A DNA stretch of 21,292 nucleotides from assembly GCA_902562015.1 (NCBI GenBank), contig CACERX010000024.1, positions 1-21,292 on the forward strand, read 5' to 3'. Numbering within the stretch: the stretch's first letter is position 1; every line of letters starts with the position of its first letter. Source of the DNA: an uncultured SAR324 cluster bacterium. Lineage in GTDB: Bacteria; SAR324; NAC60-12. Both the position numbers and the translations under genes were made by a program. Below, in pieces: positions 15,196 to 21,292 of the stretch. A model generated the notes under the pieces. It searched no databases. It saw nothing but the letters and a program-made list of their open reading frames with translations, and had not been told where the DNA came from.

Positions 15196-16131
15196 TTGCC
15201 CAGAATAATAAAAGTTGCTGCTGCCCAGTTAGGCCCTATTTCTAGAGAAGAAACTCGGTCCTCAGCTATAAATCGCATGATCTCCCTTATGAGGAAGGCA
15301 AAAAAGGAAGATGCCAATTTTATTGTCTATCCTGAACTTGCATTAACAACTTTCTTTCCACGCTGGTACTTTGAAAAACAATCTGAAATTGATGAATTCT
15401 TCGAAACAGAAATGCCCAATGATTCTACATGGCCGTTGTTTAATGAAGCATGTAAACTAAAAATTGGCTTTAATATTGGTTATGCTGAGCTCCAGGTTGA
15501 AGACGGTATTCATCATCATTATAATACAGCAATTCTCGTTGATACAACTGGAAAAATTGTAGGCAAATATAGAAAAATTCATCTTCCAGGTCATGAGGAG
15601 TATGAACCTTGGCGTCCTTTCCAACACTTAGAGAAAAAATATTTTGAAACTGGCAATTTGGGATTCCAAGTACACCAGGCCTTTGGGGGCAAAATTGGGA
15701 TGTGTATCTGTAATGACCGTCGATGGCCAGAAACATTCAGAGTCCTGGGGCTTCAGGGAGCTGAACTTATTGCCTTAGGCTACAACACTCCGGTTCATTA
15801 CCCACTCGCACCAGAGCATGATCACCTTCAGGACTTTCATAATCATTTAGTTTTACAATCAGCAGCTTATCAAAATGGAACTTGGATTATAGGTGTTGCA
15901 AAGGCAGGTAAGGAAGAAAAATGCGATCTAATAGGAGGTACATGCATCATCGCACCTACAGGGGAAATTATAGCTGAATGTAAAACATTAGATGATGAGC
16001 TTATTGTTGCTGAATGTGACCTAGACCGCTGTAAGGAAATTAAAGAAAACATTTTCAATTTTAGTCTTCATAGAGAGCCTGAAAACTACACTTTGATTTC
16101 AGCTCCCAAAAAAAATCTATCAAATAGTTGA
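15196..16131 (+). CDS. N-carbamoyl-D-amino-acid hydrolase (D-carbamoylase), nitrilase superfamily
   Basis: This 311-residue protein matches the Agrobacterium D-carbamoylase closely along its whole length, as I recall that sequence: YPELALTTFFPRW (45-57), GKYRKIHLPGHEEYE (123-137), RPFQHLEKKYFETG (140-153), ICNDRRWPETFRV (171-183) and a shared ending near HIFNF/NIFNF. The Glu-Lys-Cys triad falls at E47, K127 and C172, the same numbers as in that enzyme. Such enzymes hydrolyse N-carbamoyl-D-amino acids to D-amino acid, CO2 and ammonia; related clades act on other ureido compounds. The start is TTG at 15196, the only good choice before the conserved KVAAAQ. It is the last gene of the central cluster and ends 1 nt from the converging phyH-like gene, leaving no room for a terminator. 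Confidence 0.88.
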   Translation: MPRIIKVAAAQLGPISREETRSSAINRMISLMRKAKKEDANFIVYPELALTTFFPRWYFEKQSEIDEFFETEMPNDSTWPLFNEACKLKIGFNIGYAELQVEDGIHHHYNTAILVDTTGKIVGKYRKIHLPGHEEYEPWRPFQHLEKKYFETGNLGFQVHQAFGGKIGMCICNDRRWPETFRVLGLQGAELIALGYNTPVHYPLAPEHDHLQDFHNHLVLQSAAYQNGTWIIGVAKAGKEEKCDLIGGTCIIAPTGEIIAECKTLDDELIVAECDLDRCKEIKENIFNFSLHREPENYTLISAPKKNLSNS

Positions 16132-16132
16132 T

Positions 16133-16975
16133 TTAAAATCCTCGTAACGGCATTTCAGAAGAGCGCTGGAGCCAGTTCCATTCAGGATAATCTGCACTCC
16201 CTTCAATAAGGTGCATAGTGTAGGCGTGGCGAGTAATGTTGGAGCGGTTAGCATAGCTCATATGTGGTAAGAGCCCATGCAGTATTACCATTGTTCCTGC
16301 ACTTACCTCTAGAGGCACCAGCTTTGACATGTCCCATGGAGAGTTATCTAAAATTTCCATCTCTGTTCCATCGCCTTTTTTATTCCGGTAAAAACGAGAT
16401 TTAAGATTGTTTCTGTGGCCCCCGGGTATAGCCCACATGCAACCGTTCTCTTGAGAAGCATCTTCCAGTGCAAACCAAAAACCTTTCACACTTACTGGCT
16501 CAGTGTAAAGAAAAGTTGCATCCTGGTGACAGCTAACTTCTCCTCCAATCTTAGGCTGTTTGAAAATATACATTGATTGCAAAATCCTTGGATCTTCAAA
16601 ACCGACATCTTTTGCAACAGCCTCAAGTGCCTCTGTTCTGGAAAAACAATCAAAAACGGGATCAAGGTCATGCATTGCATGACCGATTTTATTAATTGAA
16701 AAATCCTTCGGTTGTATTAAATCACCATTATCATCAAAGGCCTCTTCCTCAAAAAAACAACGAATTTTATCTCCTGATTCCAAGAAAAAACGATCCGAAT
16801 GTCTTGTCTGTTCATTTGTGGTAAAGATTGTAAACGATTCAGTATAATCAAAATCTTTAACAATTTCTGTTGCTCGAACTTTTAAATTATTGCATTCATT
16901 CTTAGAAATGAAGTTCTCCAAAACCAGATAACCATTTTTTTCAAATGATTCAATTTGTCTTTGTGTCAATGTCAT
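16133..16975 (-). CDS. Phytanoyl-CoA dioxygenase (PhyH)-family Fe(II)/2-oxoglutarate oxygenase
   Basis: From the ATG at 16975 the protein has 280 residues (MTLTQRQIESFEKNGYLVLE). An AAGGA 5 nt upstream and a promoter just beyond it decide this start over an in-frame ATG at 17059, which lies beyond that promoter. The PhyH fold shows H150-Q-D152 (SCHQDATFL), distal H238 (LLPHMSYANRS) and R249 for 2-oxoglutarate, with the family phrase GCMWAIPGGH (178-187). The family hydroxylates varied small molecules and lipids, so the substrate is unknown; phytanoyl-CoA need not be it. The gene lies antisense between the purine-type cluster and the decarboxylase operon. It converges with the D-carbamoylase gene and diverges from oadG. 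Confidence 0.88.
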   Translation of the reverse strand: MTLTQRQIESFEKNGYLVLENFISKNECNNLKVRATEIVKDFDYTESFTIFTTNEQTRHSDRFFLESGDKIRCFFEEEAFDDNGDLIQPKDFSINKIGHAMHDLDPVFDCFSRTEALEAVAKDVGFEDPRILQSMYIFKQPKIGGEVSCHQDATFLYTEPVSVKGFWFALEDASQENGCMWAIPGGHRNNLKSRFYRNKKGDGTEMEILDNSPWDMSKLVPLEVSAGTMVILHGLLPHMSYANRSNITRHAYTMHLIEGSADYPEWNWLQRSSEMPLRGF

Positions 16976-16979
16976 AGAT

Positions 16980-16984
16980 TCCTT
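16980..16984 (-). promoter_or_regulatory. Shine-Dalgarno sequence deciding the phyH-like start
   Basis: AAGGA on the minus strand lies 4 nt before the ATG at 16975. The more upstream in-frame ATG has no such site. Confidence 0.6.
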
Positions 16985-17001
16985 GAAAATAAATCCTATA
17001 T

Positions 17002-17030
17002 AATATAGACTCCGTGCATTCAGGACACAA
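17002..17030 (-). promoter_or_regulatory. Promoter of the phyH-like gene
   Basis: On the minus strand TTGTGT (17030-17025) and TATATT (17007-17002) are separated by 17 nt. Initiation near 16995 gives a leader of about 20 nt to the ATG at 16975. Confidence 0.5.
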
Positions 17031-17041
17031 TGAAAATAAAG

Positions 17042-17068
17042 CTTACAGGGTCTAGTCAATGTTATACT
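17042..17068 (+). promoter_or_regulatory. Promoter of the oadGAB operon (extended -10)
   Basis: CTTACA (17042-17047) lies 15 nt before TATACT (17063-17068), and TG at 17060-17061 forms an extended -10. The leader to the oadG ATG at 17105 would be about 30 nt. This excludes the more upstream in-frame ATG at 17030 as the oadG start. Confidence 0.5.
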
Positions 17069-17104
17069 GAATTTTTCCTTATTAAAGAATTAATTGTTAA
17101 AAAA

Positions 17105-17356
17105 ATGTTGATTGAAGGACTTAAATTAATGATTGTAGGTATGGCTTCTGTCATGCTTTTCCTGCTGTTGCTCATTGTCTGCGTTGAGTTGATAAAATTC
17201 CTTACACGAAATTTCAGAATGATGCAGGAGCAGTCATTGCTACTAAATCGTAAAACAGGCTCAAACAAATACAAAGATGTTCCTAATCTCGAAGTACCTG
17301 TAGAAGTATTTGCTGCTGCAATTGCATATTATGAGCTAGATAATAATAACACATAA
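17105..17356 (+). CDS. oadG: Oxaloacetate decarboxylase gamma subunit (OadG)
   Basis: Starting at the ATG at 17105 this is an 83-residue protein with a single transmembrane helix near the N-terminus (about residues 5-28, GLKLMIVGMASVMLFLLLL). A charged middle follows, then a short C-terminal EVFAAAIAYYEL segment like the ending of OadG proteins. OadG anchors the alpha subunit to the membrane beta subunit and helps the complex assemble. The longer frame beginning at 17030 would add 25 residues not typical of the family and starts upstream of the likely promoter. The order gamma-alpha-beta matches the classical oadGAB operon. OadA follows after 48 nt. No Shine-Dalgarno sequence is visible. Confidence 0.8.
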   Translation: MLIEGLKLMIVGMASVMLFLLLLIVCVELIKFLTRNFRMMQEQSLLLNRKTGSNKYKDVPNLEVPVEVFAAAIAYYELDNNNT

Positions 17357-17404
17357 ACTATTTCTCCTAATTATATAAAAACAAAAATTCATCAGAAAAA
17401 AATC

Positions 17405-19222
17405 ATGGCCAAGAAAAAAATTGAATTTATGGATACATCCTTCCGTGACGGATTTCAATCTGTATTTGGAGCAAGGGTCGCAACCAAAGATTTCCTACCC
17501 GCACTAGAAGCCGCGGTAGATGCGGGGATGCAGTATTTTGAAGCAGGAGGTGGGGCTCGGTTCCAAAGCCTTTTCTTTTACTGCAATGAATCTGCGTTTG
17601 ATATGATGGACTCATTCAGAAAAACAGCAGGACCTGATGCAGACCTGCAAACACTTGCACGTGGTATTAACGTTGTTGGCCTCCGTCAGCAACCAAGGGA
17701 CATGATAGATCTGCACGCCAAAATGTTCAAAAAGCATGGCATCACTACCATTCGAAACTTTGACGCTTTGAATGATTTGCGTAATCTAAAATATTCAGCT
17801 GAGCGCATAAACGCTCATGGTCTGCATCACCAGATTGTGATTACGATGATGGATTTGCCACCTGGATGTGAAGGTGCTCATGATACAGAATATTATCTGC
17901 AGACATTGAGAAATATTCTGGATTCTGATGTCCCTTACGATTCCATTTGCTTTAAAGATGCAAGTGGCACTGCAAATCCAAGAAAAGTACATGAAACTGT
18001 TAAGGGTGCCCGTAAAATGGCTCCAGAAGGAACAATCATGCACTTACATACACACGATACTGCAGGAGCTTCAATTGGCCAGTATATGGGTGCAATTGAG
18101 GGAGGAATTGACCGTATTGATTTGTCAATGAGTCCGGTCAGCGGCGGAACAGGTCAGCCTGATATTCTCACCATGTGGCACACTCTCAAAGGCACTGATT
18201 ATACACTAGACATTGACCCGGAAAAAATTATCAAAACCGAGGAAGTTTTTTCTGACTGTTTTAAAGATTATTTTTTCCCTCCGGAATCCCGAATGGTATC
18301 TCCCTTGATTCCTTTCTCACCAATGCCCGGCGGCGCTTTGACCGCAAATACAATGATGATGCGAGATACAGGCACATTTCACCTTTTTCAGGATGTGATC
18401 AAGGAAATGTCTGAAGTGGTTCGTCTCGGAGGTTTTGGTGCGTCTGTCACTCCTGTATCCCAATTCTATTTTCAGCAGGCCTATCTCAACGTCACAGAAG
18501 GGAAATGGGAGAAAATCAACCCTCAATACGGCAACATGGTACTTGGATATTTCGGGAAGACACCTGTGAAGCCTGATCCGGAAATTGTCAAACTTGCTTC
18601 CGAACAGCTAGACAAACCTGTCTACAAAGATGATCCTCTTGATTTATTGGAACCAGGAATTCCTAAAGCTACAAAAGTTCTACAAAAAAATAACCTCCCT
18701 GAAAGTGATGAAAACCTTTTCATTATTTCCAGTTGTGAAGAAAAAGGTCTCGATTTTCTTCTTGGAAAGGGAAAAAACTTGATCAGAAAAAAATCACAGG
18801 AAGTAAAAAAAGATCTCTCAGCGAATACAATAAAGAATGCATCCGATGTCCTTTCAAAAGCAACTCCAGAATCAGTGACTCGAGATTACTCCATCACTGT
18901 GGACGGGCGTATATACCAGGTTCAAGTGAGTCCCGGCGGAACAGTTTCTGCTGCTCCAGCTCCAGAAAGCATTCCTATTTCCTCTCCACCGGCAAGTGCA
19001 GTATCATCAATAGATATTCCAGCACCCACTCCTGGAAATATAGTACGAATTGAAGTTTCTGTTGGAGAAAATATTTTAAAAGACCAGGTGCTCTTGGTAA
19101 TGGAAGCCATGAAAATGGAATCCGAAGTCAAATCTTCACAATCCGGAATTGTGCAGACAATTCATGTTCAACCTGGAGACACTGTCCAGGCTGGGGATGT
19201 TTTAATTATACTTGGCGAATGA
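17405..19222 (+). CDS. oadA: Biotin-dependent decarboxylase alpha subunit (OadA / carboxyltransferase plus biotin carrier)
   Basis: This 605-residue protein has an HMGL-like carboxyltransferase barrel (about 5-280: [11 protein letters not shown] at 9-19, [20 protein letters not shown] with the conserved Lys, [10 protein letters not shown]). The conserved PYC/OADA domain follows (about 290-440; [31 protein letters not shown]), then a Ser/Pro/Ala linker (about 520-540). The biotinyl domain ends the protein, with VMEAMKMES and biotin-accepting Lys570. It should transfer CO2 from oxaloacetate to biotin, for release by the membrane beta subunit. The barrel start ([30 protein letters not shown]) is of a divergent type I associate with delta-proteobacterial homologues, so the acid decarboxylated is less certain than in Klebsiella OadA. 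The stop overlaps the beta-subunit frame region, with the beta ATG 5 nt downstream. Confidence 0.88.
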   Translation: MAKKKIEFMDTSFRDGFQSVFGARVATKDFLPALEAAVDAGMQYFEAGGGARFQSLFFYCNESAFDMMDSFRKTAGPDADLQTLARGINVVGLRQQPRDMIDLHAKMFKKHGITTIRNFDALNDLRNLKYSAERINAHGLHHQIVITMMDLPPGCEGAHDTEYYLQTLRNILDSDVPYDSICFKDASGTANPRKVHETVKGARKMAPEGTIMHLHTHDTAGASIGQYMGAIEGGIDRIDLSMSPVSGGTGQPDILTMWHTLKGTDYTLDIDPEKIIKTEEVFSDCFKDYFFPPESRMVSPLIPFSPMPGGALTANTMMMRDTGTFHLFQDVIKEMSEVVRLGGFGASVTPVSQFYFQQAYLNVTEGKWEKINPQYGNMVLGYFGKTPVKPDPEIVKLASEQLDKPVYKDDPLDLLEPGIPKATKVLQKNNLPESDENLFIISSCEEKGLDFLLGKGKNLIRKKSQEVKKDLSANTIKNASDVLSKATPESVTRDYSITVDGRIYQVQVSPGGTVSAAPAPESIPISSPPASAVSSIDIPAPTPGNIVRIEVSVGENILKDQVLLVMEAMKMESEVKSSQSGIVQTIHVQPGDTVQAGDVLIILGE

Positions 19223-19226
19223 AAAG

Positions 19227-20804
19227 ATGAAAAAGAACCTCAAAGAAGATTCAATTTCCTTCTATTCAAGAAATAACACCAAAAAACCTAACTTTTCATT
19301 TATTCAGATTTTCTCAGTATTTTTCATTTTGGTTTTGTCCGGAAATGTGTTTGCACAATCTGGAGAAGATAAAATAAATATTGTGATGCCCATGGATGCA
19401 AAGGTTATAAGACTAGACGTAAAAATCGGTCAGTGGGTTTATGCAGGAAACTATCTGGCCGTTCTAAAGAGTTACAAAGGCTCTAAATTTAGGCTGCGTG
19501 CTGGAGTTTCAGGAAAAATTGAGTCCTTACAGCTGCAGCTACACAAACATTATGTTGAGGGAGAAATTGTTGGATTCCTTAGAACTTCAACGATAATTAT
19601 GGAGAAAGTGGATAGCGGAACTTTAACTGACTCATTGCCATCATTTGGACAAATGCTACAGAATCTCTTCAGCTCAACTGGCGTATCAAGCCTGATTCGA
19701 GTCCAGAGACTGGACTGGACGGTAGGAATTGGCAGGATTATTATGATTGGAGTAGGCTTTATTTTGCTTTATCTGGGTATTCGCAGAAAATTCGAGCCAC
19801 TTCTGCTGGTTCCAATTGGTTTTGGAGCAGTGCTTACAAATATACCAATGGCGGGTCTTTCTGAACCCGGCGGCATACTGTTCTATATTTATGAAGCTGG
19901 CATATCAACTGGAATTTTTCCTTTGCTGATATTCATGGGAATTGGTGCAATGACAGATTTTGGACCGATGCTGGCAAACCCCAAAACCGCTTTGCTAGGT
20001 GGTGCAGCACAGTTTGGTATTTTTGGAACATTGCTTGGAGCACTGGCACTGAATGCAATTCCGGGAATTGATTTCTCACTTCGTGATGCTGCATCTATCG
20101 GCATAATTGGTGGTGCAGACGGCCCAACTGCAATATTTCTTGCAAGCCAGCTTTCTCCCCGTTTACTTGGAGCAATTGCCATTGCAGCCTATTCCTATAT
20201 GGCCCTAGTTCCCCTCATTCAGCCTCCTATAATGAAATTACTAACCTCAAAGAAAGAAAGGGAAATTGAGATGAACCAGTTGCGTTATGTTTCCACCAGA
20301 GAAAAAATTTTTTTCCCTTTGGCTACTCTGACTCTTTGTGTATTACTTTTACCATCTGCAGCTCCACTTATAGGCATGTTCATGTTTGGTAACCTAGCTA
20401 GGGAATGTGGAGTAATTGACCGCCTCTCGGAAACAATTCAAAATTCCCTAATCAACATAGTAACTATTTTTTTGGGACTTGGCGTAGGAAGTAGGTTAGC
20501 TGCAGGAGAATTTCTGAACGTTGAAACAATTGGAATTCTTATATTGGGAGTAATTGCCTTTTCAGTTGGAACGGCTACGGGAGTTTTGATGGCAAAACTT
20601 ATGAACACCCTTTCCAGCGTTGCAATCAATCCTCTAATTGGAGCTGCAGGGGTTTCAGCTGTTCCTATGGCAGCGCGTGTAGTAAACCAAGTCGGTTTGA
20701 AAGCAAATTCACAAAACCATCTTCTTATGCATGCCATGGGACCAAATGTTTCTGGAGTGATTGGTTCTGCTGTGGCCGCAGGTGTTTTAATTGCTATGGT
20801 TTAA
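19227..20804 (+). CDS. oadB: Na+-translocating decarboxylase beta subunit (OadB) with N-terminal signal and barrel-sandwich domain
   Basis: From the ATG at 19227 the protein has 525 residues, against about 375-435 usual for OadB. Residues 155-525 are the Na+ pump: many transmembrane helices with [40 protein letters not shown] (D298 matching the Na+-binding Asp of OadB), [10 protein letters not shown], and [18 protein letters not shown] (R484 probably matching the functional Arg near the C-terminus). It couples decarboxylation of carboxybiotin to Na+ export. The first 45 residues form a basic then hydrophobic segment ending VFAQ-SG, like a signal peptide. Residues about 48-119 are a barrel-sandwich (biotinyl/lipoyl-like) domain, with Lys84 in SYKGSK where biotinyl domains have MKM. 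A TTG at 19212 could add five residues and overlap oadA by 11 nt. Confidence 0.9.
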   Translation: MKKNLKEDSISFYSRNNTKKPNFSFIQIFSVFFILVLSGNVFAQSGEDKINIVMPMDAKVIRLDVKIGQWVYAGNYLAVLKSYKGSKFRLRAGVSGKIESLQLQLHKHYVEGEIVGFLRTSTIIMEKVDSGTLTDSLPSFGQMLQNLFSSTGVSSLIRVQRLDWTVGIGRIIMIGVGFILLYLGIRRKFEPLLLVPIGFGAVLTNIPMAGLSEPGGILFYIYEAGISTGIFPLLIFMGIGAMTDFGPMLANPKTALLGGAAQFGIFGTLLGALALNAIPGIDFSLRDAASIGIIGGADGPTAIFLASQLSPRLLGAIAIAAYSYMALVPLIQPPIMKLLTSKKEREIEMNQLRYVSTREKIFFPLATLTLCVLLLPSAAPLIGMFMFGNLARECGVIDRLSETIQNSLINIVTIFLGLGVGSRLAAGEFLNVETIGILILGVIAFSVGTATGVLMAKLMNTLSSVAINPLIGAAGVSAVPMAARVVNQVGLKANSQNHLLMHAMGPNVSGVIGSAVAAGVLIAMV

Positions 20805-20824
20805 AAATGTATACCGTGTTCTAG

Positions 20825-20851
20825 TTGATAAAAGAAGGTATTTGTGATAAT
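20825..20851 (+). promoter_or_regulatory. Promoter of the malate synthase gene
   Basis: TTGATA (20825-20830) lies 15 nt before GATAAT (20846-20851), with TG at 20843-20844 forming an extended -10. The leader to the ATG at 20948 is about 90 nt and has no clear hairpin. Confidence 0.45.
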
Positions 20852-20938
20852 TTTGTTTCCTTCCAGAAAACTTTTTTTAAATAATTCTCCAGACACCAAA
20901 TTATTCATTCAGTGAAAAATTAAAATCTCTGATTAAAC

Positions 20939-20942
20939 AGGA
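20939..20942 (+). promoter_or_regulatory. Shine-Dalgarno sequence of malate synthase
   Basis: AGGA lies 5 nt before the ATG at 20948, supporting that start. Confidence 0.45.
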
Positions 20943-20947
20943 AAATC

Positions 20948-21292
20948 ATGAATTCAATTTCCATCACCGGGAAAATGCATCCCGGATTTGACAATATACT
21001 TACTCAAGAAGCTCAGGATTTTATACTTAAACTCCACCAGAAATTCGATAGAACCAGAAAATCGCTGCTAGAAAAACGTGCAGAAATTCACAGTAAAATC
21101 CTTTTAGGAGAAATGCCTGTATTTTTGAAGGAAACAGAATCAGTAAGAAATGGTGAGTGGCAGGCTGACCCTGTTCCGGAAGATCTACTGGATCGCCGCT
21201 GTGAGATCACAGGTCCGGCTGAAGCAAAGATGATGATCAATGCCCTGAATTCAGGTGCAACTATTTTTATGGCGGACCTAGAGGACTCGATA
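20948..21292 (+). CDS. aceB: Malate synthase A, N-terminal part (cut by window edge)
   Basis: The frame is open for 115 codons from ATG 20948 to the right edge. It begins MNSISITGKMHPGFDNILTQ and contains the malate synthase A phrases PVFLKETESVRNGEW (57-71), DLLDRRCEITGP (79-90), MMINALNSGA (95-104) and MADLEDSI (108-115). The enzyme joins glyoxylate and acetyl-CoA to give malate, in the glyoxylate shunt or when glyoxylate comes from ureidoglycolate. Catalytic C-terminal residues are outside the window. It has its own promoter-like site and is not obviously part of the oad operon. Whether isocitrate lyase follows cannot be seen. Confidence 0.93.
   Translation, partial: MNSISITGKMHPGFDNILTQEAQDFILKLHQKFDRTRKSLLEKRAEIHSKILLGEMPVFLKETESVRNGEWQADPVPEDLLDRRCEITGPAEAKMMINALNSGATIFMADLEDSI

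Noticed and set aside
16976..17059. Upstream in-frame start for the phyH-like gene, adding 28 residues
   Set aside because: The extension lies upstream of a good promoter and a Shine-Dalgarno sequence that serve the internal Met, and it does not resemble the family N-terminus.
17030..17104. Longer oadG starting at 17030
   Set aside because: The start would precede the likely extended -10 promoter at 17042-17068, and the added residues are not typical of OadG.
9968..20820. Shared 10-mer ATACCGTGTT downstream of the ygfK-like gene and of oadB
   Set aside because: Chance sharing of a 10-mer between two places in 21 kb is expected, and the flanks do not match.

Overview
This window is about 21 kb of AT-rich, gene-dense chromosome from a Gram-negative bacterium. 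That assignment rests on lipid A genes (an LpxH-like hydrolase and LpxK) and a lipoprotein signal peptide with a clear lipobox. A Na+-pumping decarboxylase, a phytanoyl-CoA-type dioxygenase, a D-carbamoylase and a CHASE2 cyclase suggest a heterotroph, perhaps marine and related to delta-/lambda-proteobacteria (SAR324-like). That placement is an inference from gene content, not from a marker gene.

Left arm (1-5016, all minus strand). A CHASE2/adenylate cyclase/TPR protein is followed by tlyA, parB (its start overlaps the tlyA stop), an LpxH-like phosphoesterase, and the start of a small lipoprotein gene that runs off the left edge. A 364-bp divergent spacer separates this arm from lpxK (plus strand). 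The lpxK reading frame is split by one extra A in an A8 run.

Central arm (6503-16131, all plus strand). This is a compact catabolic cluster behind a good sigma-70-type promoter: ssnA-like amidohydrolase, a short ygfK-like FMN-type/4Fe-4S protein, an xdhD-like [2Fe-2S]/molybdenum hydroxylase, a long carbamate kinase, an M20 N-carbamoyl/allantoate-type amidohydrolase, and an N-carbamoyl-D-amino-acid hydrolase. The ssnA-ygfK-xdhD-arcC combination is the one known from purine/urate catabolism clusters such as that of E. coli. Here it is joined to two unrelated carbamoyl-amide hydrolases. The YgfK-like protein lacks the internal GltD-like FAD/NAD(P)H module, and no separate FAD subunit is present. 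I infer a ring-oxidation, ring-opening and decarbamoylation route for a purine-like or related N-heterocycle. The electron acceptor and the carbamoyltransferase would have to lie outside the window.

Right arm (16133-21292). A phytanoyl-CoA dioxygenase-like gene (minus) converges on the cluster with a 1-nt gap and is divergent from an oadG-oadA-oadB operon encoding a biotin-dependent Na+-translocating decarboxylase. The beta subunit carries an unusual N-terminal extension: a signal-peptide-like segment plus a barrel-sandwich (biotinyl-like) domain. After a 143-bp promoter-containing gap, the first 115 codons of malate synthase A begin and are cut by the window edge.

Most genes here lack an obvious Shine-Dalgarno sequence; clear ones precede the lipoprotein, cyclase, xdhD-like, phyH and malate synthase genes. 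I saw no tRNA, rRNA, CRISPR array, insertion sequence or convincing intrinsic terminator.
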